From positions 186,001 through 250,000 of the forward strand of contig JACGCK010000042.1 of NCBI GenBank assembly GCA_014925825.1: a DNA stretch of 64,000 bases. Reading direction: 5' to 3'. A program made the position numbers and the translations under genes. Source of the DNA: Pholiota molesta. Lineage: Eukaryota; Basidiomycota; Agaricomycetes; Agaricales; Strophariaceae. The notes under the pieces were generated by a model. It did no database searches, was not told the origin of the DNA, and saw nothing but the letters and a program-made list of their open reading frames with translations. Positions 21,260-33,199 of the stretch are shown here, in pieces (within the stretch, counting starts at the first letter, position 1; each line of letters opens with the position of its first letter).

Positions 21260-24210
21260 GGTCCATATTATCTGCCTTGATTCCTTGATTCCACAATGTG
21301 ATCATTATATTCGAAGCGCCCGCAAGTGCATGTGTAATCGGTGAATAGGAGAATCACCGGAACACCTGGTAGCCTACCCACCCATCTATACCCGCTCAGA
21401 TTGCCCGTATCTCTGCTCGTCTCGAAATAACAATTCCAATTGAATGTGCAAGGACAATAAAGAACAATGGGTGGAGAGCTCCCAAGAACGCTATCATCAC
21501 CTCCACAGAACTCGGACCGACATACTAATCTATATCGATTATCACTTACGCGTCCTCTGAGGATCTTATAACACATCGCTTCCGAGCGGGGCGCCATTGT
21601 TCCTCCGAGTGGCACCAAGAAGTAAAACCAGGATCTCTGCGAAGCCCACCGCTTATGCACTGCATCGAAAGGATTCAGCTCAGGTCCAGAACGGTAGTAT
21701 TGCCAGTGGATGACATACCTCGTGTGTCGTATTATGATGTCCAGCCATCACTCGAAACCTCAAGGCGTCAGGATCTCACAAACGACAACGGTGTCCGCGA
21801 ACGGATACGAGCATCTGGCATGCGGGCGTGAGCCATATCGCGAATACGTAGTCACGGATCGTTGATCAACGTCGTTGAGTCAGCCTTTACTTCTTCATTT
21901 GCGCAAAACGAACGCTCTAAAGCGCCCGCGCTCCAGAAGAAGCCGAGACGGTGGGTTGTGACGCAGCGTGGAGCGAAAGCGATAGTGGGATCGGCCGCCG
22001 TGACGATGGCAGTAATACTGATGAGGAGAAATTTGAACGACGCGGTTCGCAGACGCTCATGCCGAACTATAATACTCATCAGGTCTTCGATGCGATGTCG
22101 TCGCTTCCCCATGCCCAGACCAGCCGCAATACCAAGAACAGACCGCCCGTCTTTCCCGCGCAACAGAACGGGAATGTGCGGCCAGCCTCTCGAGTACAAC
22201 ACGGTAGAACTACATCAAGACGAGGGAAGATGGGATGCAGACGACGGGTCGAGATGTCCGTGTCGCATAAGGGCGTACTTCGCGTAGGATATTCAGAGGA
22301 AACTAAGGGCGATTGACGCTCGAGCCTCGATTTCAGTGGGAGAGAAACTAGAACGAGAAGCGTCAATGGCGACCAACGACCACCACATATTATATCATAC
22401 ACATATCAGAAAGAGAGGGCGAGCAGAACTGAGTTTGCAAGGGAGGGGCGACGCTCAGTGCAGAAAGCCTGCAATGATGACAAGCCTTGAAAGCGTTGGT
22501 GATGATGACATCACCTACGGCGATGACCAAGAATGTGAGCGAGTCCCTCAATACGACAGCAGCGAAAATGCGCGGCTCACCTGTCCCTCGACTCCATGAC
22601 TTCCCTGTATCGCAGACAACCACCTAGTAAAGGGCAATGCGTCTATCCCCGCTCTCTACATCCGTCGAACGCTATGATGTGATCGATGATCGATCGGGTA
22701 CGAGGCAATTCGCAGTCTACCTCCGTGCATGCGAGGTTCCTGCTGCGGGAAAAGTCGGTAGGGATTCGGAGAGGCGTTGGGCGCGGTACTTGTGGGGGAA
22801 AAACAAGGGATAATTGGAGGTGGACGAGGCCCAGCGTCTGCGTAGATGCGACGCGAGGGGAGGATGTTCGAGGAACCTGGACCGAGAGGCATCAGCTGCA
22901 AGCTTGCATCACTGGAGGGGACGAACGAACGACGCGCGGAACGGACTGCGGGAGAGTCGAGGAAAGGAAGAGGCATTGCGACCGGATGCGGCCACCGGAT
23001 GACGGCGGCCCGAGCTCCCGAGCATTCACACGATGCAGTTGTGCGCCCGGACCATGTGCCCAAAAATTTGACCCAACCCTGACCACGATCCTCTCGCAGC
23101 CTCTCTATGCAGGATTCTCTCTAGCCAGATCGTTCGTTGCAGCTCGACAAGACTTCTGCGACCACGCAGGAGAATCGACATCAAGGTGCCGTCTACGTAT
23201 ATCCTTGGTGCGCCGTTCTTCCCCTTCGTTTCCTTCCCTCGGCGGTCTCGTCTACACTGTAAATTTTCTCCATTTTTGTTCTCGTCATTCAATCCAGACT
23301 GTCCCCACATTGGCTCAACGAGGTCGTTCACCCGAGGCACGCATCCGACACGGCGTGCAAAGGAGAGTCCGCATTCTCCCCAGTGACATCCGCCGGAGTG
23401 GCAGTCTATACTACCCCCAGCGGCCATGTCGATGTCCCAGTTGTTGTCTTGAGTGAGACCTCTCTGTCCTTTGTGGTGGATTAGCTCACGTTAGTTTGTT
23501 CGCGTTTGGGGAGCTGTACGTGGTTGGGCGATGTCATATTCCCTTGCTCTGTGTTCTGATTGCGGATGGCGTATGGGCTCTGTCACCACAGATCGTCGTC
23601 TTCTCAGCTTATTTTTCTTAATCGGGGGCACCGTTGCGTTTTTTCGACAACATCCCCGTCCGCGAGCTCTATTCAAAAAGTTCCCCAGAGGGAAGTATCC
23701 ATCTGGTTTACTCCCAAGTCACTTACCCGAGCGATGCCAGCGATGCAGCCTGCGGCTCACGCACCTCGCTACCGCACGCGGGCTAGAGGACGCATAGCGG
23801 CTTAAAAGTCTCGCCCGCTCATTGTCTCAGGCTTCTTCGGGTAATCGAAATCATATCCCGTCTCAGTGCTGTATTTTTCAACGCCTGAGTACAACAGGAC
23901 ACCAGAAGTACTGCATCTTTAATTTGGTTCCCAGCTGGTGCCCACCGCGGGCACTTCCGGCCAAATTATTGGATGCTGTGCAAGGCCTCTGGGCGCCCTC
24001 TTGTGCAAGGGTGTCGATGATATCAGTCTTCTGACGCGCCCTTTCTGTATTCCCTCTTATCCCACTGGCCCTTCATTCCGACCCAGATGGGAGACCTGCA
24101 TTGTATCCATCCACGCGCGCTTTCCAGGTCCTTCTCCCGTCAGATCGCGGGTATGCTTTTTTGTTCATTCCTTCGACTTTGTGCTTCGAGCGACGACGCG
24201 CAGATAGCTA
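21260..24210 (+). repeat. F unit 4 (long, decayed)
   Basis: This copy includes early-unit phrases (ttgattccttgattccac at 21276, gccgtgacgatggcagtaatactgat at 21997), a middle block near 22690-22860, the anchor leading to an ATG at 23054 that has a stop after five codons, and the ccccagtgacatccgccgg block at 23377. On the minus strand near 22400, a frame opening MYDIICGGRWSPLTLLV resembles frames starting at 34564 and 41365. Confidence 0.4.
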
Positions 24211-24277
24211 TCGTAGTAGATCTCGTACACGATAAATAATACACCAGGTTCTATAGGACACCAAAATTCCTACAGGA

Positions 24278-24850
24278 TCAATGCGAATGTGTTGCGTCCA
24301 CGAGAATTATGACGTCGAATATTCTCTTCCAATAACTCCGCCAGTGTGCTACATCGCGGTCTGCAGTTCTGCTTTGCATCATCGAAGCTTCCGTGAACTT
24401 AACGAATGACTTGGAACGAGGATGCACGAGCCCTAGATGAGCGAAGCCTGATGCGCACTGCGCATCGTAGTGCGCGGGATGTCTGCATTGATCTGGGTAC
24501 CGCCACAACGACCCCTTCAGATGAAGCCCTGACAAATTCCCAAATCATTATGAGCAATGAGGGTTGATTTCTTTACAGATGTAAGTACACGCCGAATCGC
24601 ATTATCATATTACACACAATGTTTCCATCAACACCCAAAAGCAGTCTACTTTACTGTGATCCTCAGCACCGCACCTGTGCATCTCCAAAAACGGGCATGT
24701 GTATAAACCTCCCGAGTTGAAGATGACATCAGCACCGCAGATGTGCTCGGCAATGTCATCAAAGTGGTCGTAGATGTGGAGGGTATGCAATGTGATACAC
24801 AATTGAAGGACGGCATTGGGTATAAAGGGTCGACTGCGTCGCCTCAGCAC
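24278..24850 (-). pseudogene. G gene copy 2, fragment
   Basis: A minus-strand ATG at 24816 opens a sequence collinear with the G gene at 20842. The shared DNA phrase tttgatgacatt (minus strand) occurs in all three copies (20.8, 24.7 and 37.4 kb). The downstream part reads as a separate open segment (24535-24278) with no known domain. The frame is closed by a TAG after about 60 codons, so it is probably decayed. Confidence 0.3.
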
Positions 24851-24859
24851 CTGGCTGTA

Positions 24860-25363
24860 GTATGCTGTTTGGCTATGGCGTCAAGTAGGAACATGTACAG
24901 ATTTTTTGGCCGAACATTGTAAACATTAAGTACTTATTAGTATCATAATTAAATGAGCTTTACCTTATTACTTAGGTTGATGTTAGAACTTAGAACTTAG
25001 GATTAAGTTGGGATTAAGTGGTGTTTACAAAGAAGTACATTTGCCGAGGATAGTAAACGATTCAAATTTATGAATATTATTGTATGTTGCTGGTAGTGAC
25101 ATAGGAGATAAGGAAATAAGATGATATGAAGTGAAGAACTCAAAAAAAAATTATGCCTGGTTGTTTTATTTTGGGCAGAATTGCGCGCCAGCAGCAATAA
25201 TCAAATGTAAGGGATTTGGCCAAGACCACTGTATGTTGTTGGTATGTTGGTCTGATGTAATAGGCAATAACTTCCATTAATTCAATTGCACCTCTTTTTA
25301 AGTTTATGTCGGGTTTGGGGAGGGAGAAAAGGAGGGAGGTGATTTTTTTTTTTCACTTGTTTC
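24860..25363. other. AT-rich spacer, no gene
   Basis: This sequence is rich in TTA/TAT repeats and homopolymers (an A run at 25142, a T run at 25346). It has no coding potential that I can see and borders the giant palindrome. Confidence 0.4.
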
Positions 25364-25451
25364 TTCGGGGGGCAACTTTTCAACTTTTGAACTCGCTCCC
25401 TACGAACGATTTGCACATGTTTGTTTGGGGGCGACTTTCGAACGAGTACCC
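25364..25451 (+). repeat. GGGGGC(A/G)ACTTT direct repeat, left of palindrome 1
   Basis: It matches 27972-28053 in direct orientation (tgaactcg, ctacgaacgatttgcacatg, gggggcgactttcgaacgag). Each copy itself contains two versions of a 26-bp motif, TTTGTTCGGGGGCRACTTT followed by YGAAC. Its last 7 bases, AGTACCC (25445-25451), form the target duplication of the palindrome. Confidence 0.75.
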
Positions 25452-27943
25452 CACCTAATCTTCCCACCTGCAGGGGCCTATCAGTTGCGGAGATCCTATG
25501 CTCACGTGGCAACTGATTTGCCTGAAATTCGCTATATCCCTTGCTCGTCGAGAAAGTCTGTCAAGAAAGATGTCTTCACAAAAAGCAGAGCCCCCGGCAA
25601 CATCGTTGACCATTCCCACAGTCCCCGCCGTGCATCAACATGCCTTTTCTGGTTTCCGGCATCACCCCGGCATGGGCGCATTGCCTATTTAGGCTGCGCG
25701 CACCGCCGCCTGATGCCTCCCGCCCTCCTGGATGGTAGGGCAGAGAATAGGCTCTAGCTCAGTCAGTTTCCCTCCGCTCCGTTCGATTTTTGGCACATAG
25801 ATAGATATAGTATATCTGAGCTTGAAGGTAGTAGTTTAAATGGTATATATTAGGATTTAACTGCCAAAAAAGCGGTTTCTCATAGAGCAAGAGGAGGAGC
25901 AGTGATGGGTATAGGTCTTAACCCTCTATGGGCATGTCTATTGAGAAAGGACAACATATATACTAATACATACTGTTATATGAGTGATTATGCGAAGCTA
26001 TAGGCCTTAAATTAGTGATGGAAGCAACCTTATGAGGAGATCTATAGGGAAAGTGAAATATGACATTGAAAAGATACTTTGCAATGCCCTTCTTGTCTAT
26101 ATAATTGTTGTATAGTATGTAGGATAGCTATGTTATTTTGGATATATAGCTAGAGAGCCATAGATAGAGTATATCACCTTCTATAAAGGCATCTAGCTGG
26201 GAACAAATGGGCATATATCTGAGTACCAAGGGGAAAAGGAAACCTAATCTCTTTGTATTATAGCTCTCCTAGATGATATTTACCCATTCCTTGCTCGATA
26301 ATAGAGCTAGAAGGAGTGGAACATATAGATATGACCACCTAAGGGGCCTATGCATGCAGGTACATGCATCTATGGTCTAAAAAATTATTTCTGGAGGTAT
26401 AACAGCGCTACGTGGTGCTATACGATACACAGATCTATTTTGGAACGTTTAATCGGTACCCTACAGTGTTTAATGGATGGTAAAGCAGTGAAGGATGTCA
26501 GACACGCATAAATGACGTATTCTGCCTATAACATAGCGGGGGAACGGTCTAAAATTGCGATACTTCAGGGCATTATAGCCCTCATCGATACCGACAAAAC
26601 GAGATACGCCGGAAGGAAATCGAGCCATGGGTCGAGGAGATATACCGAAATCAATATGTGGAACATCGAATTAGATCACGGCCACTTGAGCCACAGTTAT
26701 GTGCCTATATTTGGATCTTCCTAAAAAGATGTCTATTAGCTGAATTTCGGTATATCTCCTCGACCCATGGCTCGATTTCCTTCCGGCGTATCTCGTTTTG
26801 TCGGTATCGATGAGGGCTATAATGCCCTGAAGTATCGCGATTTTACACCACTCCGCCCTTATGCTATAGCCAAAATACGTCATTTATGCGTGTCTGACAT
26901 CCTTCACCACTTTACCATCCAATAAACATTGTAGGGTACCGATTAAACGTTCCAAAATCCATCTGTGTATTATATAGTAACAACGTTGAGCTGTTAGTGC
27001 TCTAGAAATAATTTTTAGACCAGAGATACATGTACCTGCATGCATAGACCCCTCAGGTGGTCATATCTATATGTTCCACTCCTTCTAGCTCCATTATCAA
27101 GCAAGGAACGGGTAGTTATCATCCAGGAGAGCTATAATCAAAAGAGATTAGGTTGATTCTTTCCCTTGGGACTCAGATATATGCACATTTGTGCCCAGGT
27201 AGATGCCTTTATAGAAGATGATATACTCCTTCTATGGTTCTATAGCTATATATTGAAGATAACATAGGTATCCTACACATTTTCCAATGATTATATAGGC
27301 AGGAAGGACATTGCAAAGTATCTTTTCACTGTCATATTTCACTTTCCCTATAGATCTCCTCATAAGGATGTTTCCATCACTAATTTAAGGTCTATAGCTT
27401 CGTATAATCACTCATATAACAGTATATATTAGTATATATGTTTCCCTTCCTTAATAGACATGCCCATAGAGGGTTAAGGCCTATACCTATCACTGCTCCT
27501 CCTCCTCCTCTATGAGAAACCGCTTTTTTGGCAGTTAAAGCTTGATATATACCATTTAAAATACTAGGTACAAGCTCAGATATACTATATCTATCTATGT
27601 GCCAAAAATAGAAAGGAACGGAGGAAAACTGACTGAGCTAGAGCCCATTCTCTATCCTACCATCCAGGAGGGCGGGAGGCATCAGGCGGCGGTGCGCGCA
27701 GCCTAAATAGGCAACGCGCCCATGCCGGGGTGATGCCGGAAACCAGAAAAGGCATGTTGATGCACGGCGGGGACTGTGGGAAGCTGTGGGAACGTTGCTG
27801 GGGGCTCTGCTTTTTGTGAAGACATCGTTCTTGACAGACTTTCTCGACGAGCAAGGGATATAGCGAATTTCAGGCAAATCAGTTGCCACGTGAGCATAGG
27901 ATCTCCGCAACTGATAGGCCCCTGCAGGTGGGAAGATTAGGTG
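25452..27943. mobile_element. giant fold-back (palindromic) element 1, 2.5 kb
   Basis: Left arm 25452 to about 26650 and right arm about 26735-27943 are inverted copies at roughly 90-95% identity around an 80-bp spacer. Both ends begin CACCTAATCTTCCCACCTGC, and AGTACCC duplicates flank it (25445-25451, 27944-27950). The outer 300 bp of each arm are GC-rich and the interior is AT-rich with many TATAG words. No intact transposase is seen. Arm-encoded open frames occur as mirror images, as expected for a palindrome. The central 100 bp on each arm side (about 26548-26650 and 26757-26850) match the centre of the palindrome at 58728-62407. I infer a non-autonomous DNA transposon of undetermined superfamily. 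Confidence 0.75.
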
Positions 27944-27971
27944 AGTACCCAGCCTGTTCACGTTGTACTTA

Positions 27972-28053
27972 TTTGTTCGGGGGCAACTTTTGAACTCGCC
28001 CCCTACGAACGATTTGCACATGTTTGTTCGGGGGCGACTTTCGAACGAGTACC
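27972..28053 (+). repeat. GGGGGC(A/G)ACTTT direct repeat, right of palindrome 1
   Basis: This is a second copy of the repeat at 25364-25451, in the same orientation, about 25 bp beyond the right target duplication. The palindrome therefore landed at the end of one copy of a pre-existing tandem pair. Confidence 0.7.
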
Positions 28054-28179
28054 CAACATCATCAACCGACATGTTGCTAAATCGGGTTGTTTGTTCATGT
28101 TACTAATTTCGACCAAGTGGGACCATGCTTTACAGCCAGGTGACGATAACGCGGGCCTCTAGCGCCGAAGCAGAGGCCG

Positions 28180-28390
28180 TTTATAGTGATTTCATATCCC
28201 TCCAAACATTTCATATCATTTTTCTTCTTCTACGCATACCAGAGTGACGTTGCTCTGAGAGTAAGTTATAAAATTGTATCGATCAACATCGAATTCCACA
28301 TTTACGCCGTCTATTGGCCAACAAGACAGCACCACTATGTACAGGCTACTTCCTTCCAAAAACGTCGAACAATGCAAGTAAGTATACACA
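28180..28390 (-). promoter_or_regulatory. conserved G-gene upstream block, copy 2, no gene attached
   Basis: This stretch carries the TATA-like gtttatagtg at 28178 and the phrase aacgtcgaacaatgcaagtaag at about 28363, collinear with 20915-21135 and 37605-37760. The G coding sequence that should follow on the minus strand (below 28150) is absent; the repeat and palindrome region begins instead. Confidence 0.4.
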
Positions 28391-28936
28391 ACCGAATGCG
28401 CCCAGACACGAGGAAAGCCCCCGGATCATGTTACCTGGAATCGCGATGAGCTCACAGTCTAGCGCACCATTGTCTATCTTATCTCAATAGCAGAGCGATC
28501 CGTGATGGTGTATGACGCGTGGATTGAAAGATATCCGGAGCGTGCGCGACTCTCAGCTGACAAAAACGCACCTTTTCAACAACGGAAGAACCAAGAAAGA
28601 ACAATAGAAAAAACTCAAGCACGGGGAACGTCAAACCAAAGCGCTGCGGCCGGCCCCCCAGTGTACGCGGATCGACACACCGATTCATATCGATGGCGTA
28701 TCTTCTGAAGATCTTAGGATATGCCTCTTTCGAATGACGGAGCATTGTTCCTTGGAGTCAATGGAGTGGCCCTCCCGAGAATCGCGAATGAACAGAGTTA
28801 TTAGCAGGGAATTGCTTATGCGCGGTAATCATACTTAAGCATGCTCCTCAGTTCCTCAGCCATATAAATCGCCTATCCCTTGGGATTGCATATTTTTTAT
28901 AATGCCTCAATGATAAGTAATGGTACGCAAGCGGTC
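28391..28936. other. no supported gene
   Basis: This is the 3' flank of the peroxidase gene. Short open frames only. Confidence 0.3.
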
Positions 28937-31198
28937 CTACATGTTATCTAGACATCCGAACATGACTGCTCCTATAACCATCATCCAACTCGCAGCCCCG
29001 GCAGAGGCGATCAATGCAGAGGATAATTTTTGTGACAGGGCCGCCGTAGGCACTGTGGTCGAGGTAAGGCCACTGGGTATCGAAGCCAGCGTAGTCACTG
29101 AAACTGGCGCGACAGGCGGGACGGAGACCGAATTCGGCCCCGCAAAGTTGCCTCTAATATAGTCCGCCGTGTATGTCGTGTTGTCGCTCCCCACCGCCTG
29201 CAAGTCGATCGTCAGTGAACGCCCCGAGTCCACGATGCTGCCGACGTAGTAGGCATAGCCGTCGACGAGCACGCCAGTCTTGTTGTGCTGCAGTGGGACG
29301 GTGTAGTTCAGCGCGTTCGGGTAGGTATCGGATGTGTAGCCGAGCATTGTTGCATTGGTGATGTTGATATCAGTGCGGATCTATTCGTAGCAGCGTCAGT
29401 AATCGTATACATACCAGTGCTGTGATAATATCTCGCGGAGAAAACGTACCCCGGTCACAAAGGTAAAGTTGGAAAGAGAAACGTCGTTATGAACGGGGCT
29501 TGTAAACCCAAGCTCATATACGGTGATCACCTCATCCTGCGGGAACAGGTACCCATCGCCACCGTTATCGAGCGTCTGCGGCCCCGAACCGTCATGTTCA
29601 TCAAGCACGAACCAGAACTTCCCTACAGACTGCTTCGCAGTTATAGGCACGGTAATCTCATAGCTGTTCAGCGCGATGTTCGCGGGGACGAGAAGAGGCG
29701 AGGACTCCAGAGTGCCCGTCGAGGTGAAGTTCGATGCCACATTCGCGGAGCCTCCAGCGCAGTCCTGGAGCTTCCCCCTGCGATCGCACCAGAATAAGCT
29801 GATTGTACGGCCCGAGGGAACAGGTTTATCAGCTGGACGGGAAAGCTTGTAGAGCAATTGTCACTCAATCGTACGCAGTAGGGAGAAGGATAACGACACT
29901 TACTCGCAAGGATGTTATAAATACCAGCTGCGAATTGACGACCGTGATGAAGGCATCTCTGACTTTGACGGGGAGCAGCTCAATTTCATCGGTCAGTTGC
30001 GTATCGGCGGGTACAGTGTTCAACATGCGCGTTATCATCGTCGCGCAGGTATCTGAGAATGACGTCGGTGAGGCAAGACTATCGAGTGCATTAGATCAAG
30101 GATCCGGCTTCAAGGAAGTGATACATACCTTTTCATCGTCACATTCCCATCGCTGGCGAAGATTCTCAGATCTGACGCAAAACTGACATTCGACGCCGGT
30201 ACCACGAGCGGGTTCTGCGTCGTCCCATCCAAGTACTCTGTAATACTACACCATCATTCATGTAAGTTTCTAGCCGCACACCAACGCAAACGCAAACACC
30301 AAGCACTCACATAGCCGTATCAAAATGCGGCGTCGTATCAAAATCCTGGAGCACAATCCCACTCGGATCCGACGCATTGGCCGTGACGACCTGCGGGAAG
30401 TCCACGCTCCGCACGCCGCCAATCGTGTGCCCGCACGCGACAAGCTGAATCATCTCCGTCGCGTTGAACCCCTGTAGGCGGAACTTCTCCACGTGTGTCG
30501 TCAGCGTCTGGTCCGGCTCGGGCACGCCAGGCATGCGCGGGCCCGCCGCGTCCTTACGCCCGCCGCGGTATTTGAGCACAGGCCCACCGCACGCGGCGAT
30601 GGACCAGGTCGTGCCGAAGGCGATGACGTCGGCGCCTGATATCCACGACGAACTGGATGAGTACGTGGTGTAGTACTTATGGATGCGCAGGGACTTACGG
30701 GAGACGTATTTCGTTGCTGTGCCAAAGAAGTCCGCGGCCGTCAGGACCTGGCCGTTGCCCACATTCTGCGGGTGCAGCATTCAGATCAGCGTCTTTTCGC
30801 AATAGGCATCGATGGGGCCACACGTACCTCCGGCCTGTCCAGCTCATAGAATATCGACGCGTCGAGCCCGCCCGTCCCATCCGTAACATTATGCGTCGCC
30901 ATATCATGATACGCCTGAACACCCCATGACGCCATCAGCTACAATCTCACACGCATATCATGCACACAAACGCGCTCACAAAACGGAGCCACTGTGCACC
31001 GACACTCCCCGGCGAGTCCGAGCGCGTCCTGCAGGCCGTCACCAGGAGCGAGAGGGGGAAACCAACGCGGCTGTCGCCGCCCTCCCACAGGAAGCTTTCC
31101 AGCGCCTCGTACTGGGGCGACGGCCACTGGTACCCACGCACGAGGCCGGCGGAGACCAGCACTAGCCAGGCGGTGAGGAGCGGAAGTGGTTGACGCAT
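28937..31198 (-). CDS. secreted GPI-anchored plant-type heme peroxidase
   Basis: This enzyme uses heme to reduce hydrogen peroxide while oxidising a donor, at the cell surface. Eight exons agree in phase: 31198-30980, 30914-30828, 30765-30699, 30635-30311, 30245-30129, 30078-29904, 29845-29450 and 29380-28937, giving 609 residues. Residues 1-22 form a signal peptide (MRQPLPLLTAWLVLVSAGLV). The distal pocket is WLRFAYHD (Arg72, His76), followed by a GTGGLDASI calcium/heme-pocket loop near 86-94. The proximal site is MIQLVACGHTIGG (His194). A second half (about residues 290-560) is Asn-glycosylation-rich and beta-like. The C-terminus has a Ser/Thr/Ala linker and a hydrophobic tail (SWMMVIGAVMFG), the pattern of a GPI signal. 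No break is seen. It fits the superfamily that includes cytochrome c and ascorbate peroxidases; substrate and exact subclass cannot be read off. Confidence 0.88.
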
Positions 31199-31739
31199 CG
31201 GCGAGAAGAGATCGACGTATTGATGAAAAGAATTTCCGAGCGTCGGGATATGTAAGTGTGTGAGGATCCAAAAGATTTGCAGCAGCCCTAAAGTACCTCC
31301 TATTAGCGGGGAATGATCTCCGCGAACTAGGGCTAGATGCGCGCCAAAGCGTGAAATGCCCACGTGAGGTCGCAACGGTTCCTGATGTGATTCCTTCGCA
31401 AAATACGATACGCCGTGATGGAGTATTAGAAGAGATAAGACTTTCGCGGGCCGCTCTCAGCAGTATGTACACCATATATTCACTAAGCGCAAAAAGTGAG
31501 AACGTCGAATAGATACGTCCAAAGTACCACGCACTAATTAATCGTCGCTATATGACCCTTTCACTGCCATCCAGCTCGCAGACCTGATGCAATGGATATC
31601 TTGCACCACGCGGTAAGAAACGGGCGCCGTCGCCTCTGTATACGAAGCGATAGCATCGTTAGGGCTTCCAACACATCTCACGGCTCAGCCAGCCGCACAC
31701 TACCACCGCTGCAGAGCAACCGCTGCGGGCTTAGGAGAG
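31199..31739 (-). promoter_or_regulatory. upstream region of peroxidase gene
   Basis: No clear coding sequence occurs in these 540 bp. AT-richer patches lie at 31470-31560. Control elements cannot be named from sequence alone. Confidence 0.3.
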
Positions 31740-33150
31740 CGCGGTGAGAGAGGGCTGGAAAAAGTATATGTCCGCTCGTACTGTTTCAGTTCAGTGCGAG
31801 TCTAGGAAGAAATTATAAAAGGGCGCACATACAAGAGCTTTTCGAGAAGCCTGAGTAAGACCCTCTAAGGCTCGCGGCTACAAAGCCAGAAAGACGAGAA
31901 AATCGATTCCCATAGGCTGTCAGGAGCTGTTTCCAGCTCGCGACGAAATATTGTTCTCCTGTTCAAGAGTCACGTCGTCCAGAACACACACAGCGCAGCA
32001 AAGTCAGAGACGATACCAGGCCGAAAGGCTGCGCTTACTTACTTCCTAGACGGCGAACGTTCATCCGAGTTTAGACCCTCTGTCCTTACGGACCCACGAG
32101 AGTAGAAAAAGGCGCCTGGGTCCATCCAGTATCGCAGCAGAGCACGTTGGATCGGAGAAAAATAAAGAGCGCAAATGAAAGCGATAGCGGGATCCGTACA
32201 CGTATAGGAAGAATTATAAAACGGCGCACACACAAGAGCAATCCAGAAGCCTGAGTATGACTCTCTAAGGATCGCGGCTACACAGCCAGAAAGACAAGGC
32301 CATCGAGTCTCATAGGCCGTCAGGAGCCGTTCGGAGCTCACGAGAAATAGTTTCTCGCGTTCAGAAGTCACTTCGTTCAAAGAACAAATGATAGCAACAA
32401 GGTACTGACATTCCACAGTCAAGGGCAAGCGGCGTAGAAAAGCGCACAGTGCAGCAAAGACAGCGACGATACAAGCTCGCAACGGTTGTATAACTTCCAA
32501 GATGTCGGAAATTGACGCGGGTTTACATGCATCGCTAGCGACAAGGCGATAAACACCTCCAGCAAACCACCACCGCCACAGAGCAAACGAACTCTGGCGT
32601 AGAAGAGCGCGGTGAGAGGACTCGCAATACATAGGCAGAACGAAGAGAACATATACGTCCATAGACCGTCAAGAGCCGTTTGCAGCTCACGAGAAATAGT
32701 TTCCTGATTCCAAGAGTCATTTCGTCCAAAGAAGACAAAGGAGTCGGGGCTAAAAGAGCGCGATGAGAGGACTCGCAGCTGCATAGCCAAAATAAAAACG
32801 AACATCGGTTCCTATCGGCCGTCAAGCGCGTTTCCAGTGCATGCGAATCATTTCCTGATTTCACGCGTCACTTCGTCAAAGAAAAACGAAGGAAACACAA
32901 CGCTCATTGTTCAGAGTCAAGAGCAAGCGGCATAAAAAACGCACAGCGCAGCAAAGACACTTCCCAGATATCCGGGGAAATCATATGTCTGCTCATATCG
33001 TTTCAGTTTAATGCGAGTAAGGATTAAAGCATGATAGGTCAAAAACACAAGAGTAATCCAAGAAACCTGAGAGCGACCCTCTCAGGCTCGCGGCTACGTA
33101 GAAAGAAAGAAGATAACGTCGATTCCGAAAGGCCGTCACGGTGGGCGTGA
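31740..33150. repeat. array of degenerate repeats, about five units
   Basis: Units begin near 31805, 32205, 32610, 32750 and 33025. Shared phrases are gaagaaattataaaa(g/c)ggcgcaca, aagcctgagta.gac.ctctaagg, ctcgcggctaca, aggc.gtcaggagc.gttt, cagctcacgagaaatagtttc and gagtcacttcgtccaaagaa. Spacing varies from 140 to 400 bp because blocks are missing from some units. Minus-strand open frames (32039-32662, 32419-32805) are Ser/Leu/Arg-rich, related to each other through the repeat, and carry no known domain. Confidence 0.65.
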
Positions 33151-33199
33151 GCCCTATCGAGGATGGAAAATGCGCCGCCGGCCCCTTACACCGAACTCA

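Noticed and set aside
25425..25757. Open frame of 110 codons, mirrored at 27638-28072
   Set aside because: Mirror-image similarity follows from the inverted repeat; both frames run across the element boundary and lack a credible start.
26512..26883. Two 70-codon frames facing each other at the palindrome centre
   Set aside because: Same argument; they begin on the two arms and are not independent. The shared peptide text is more simply explained by conserved DNA at the centre.
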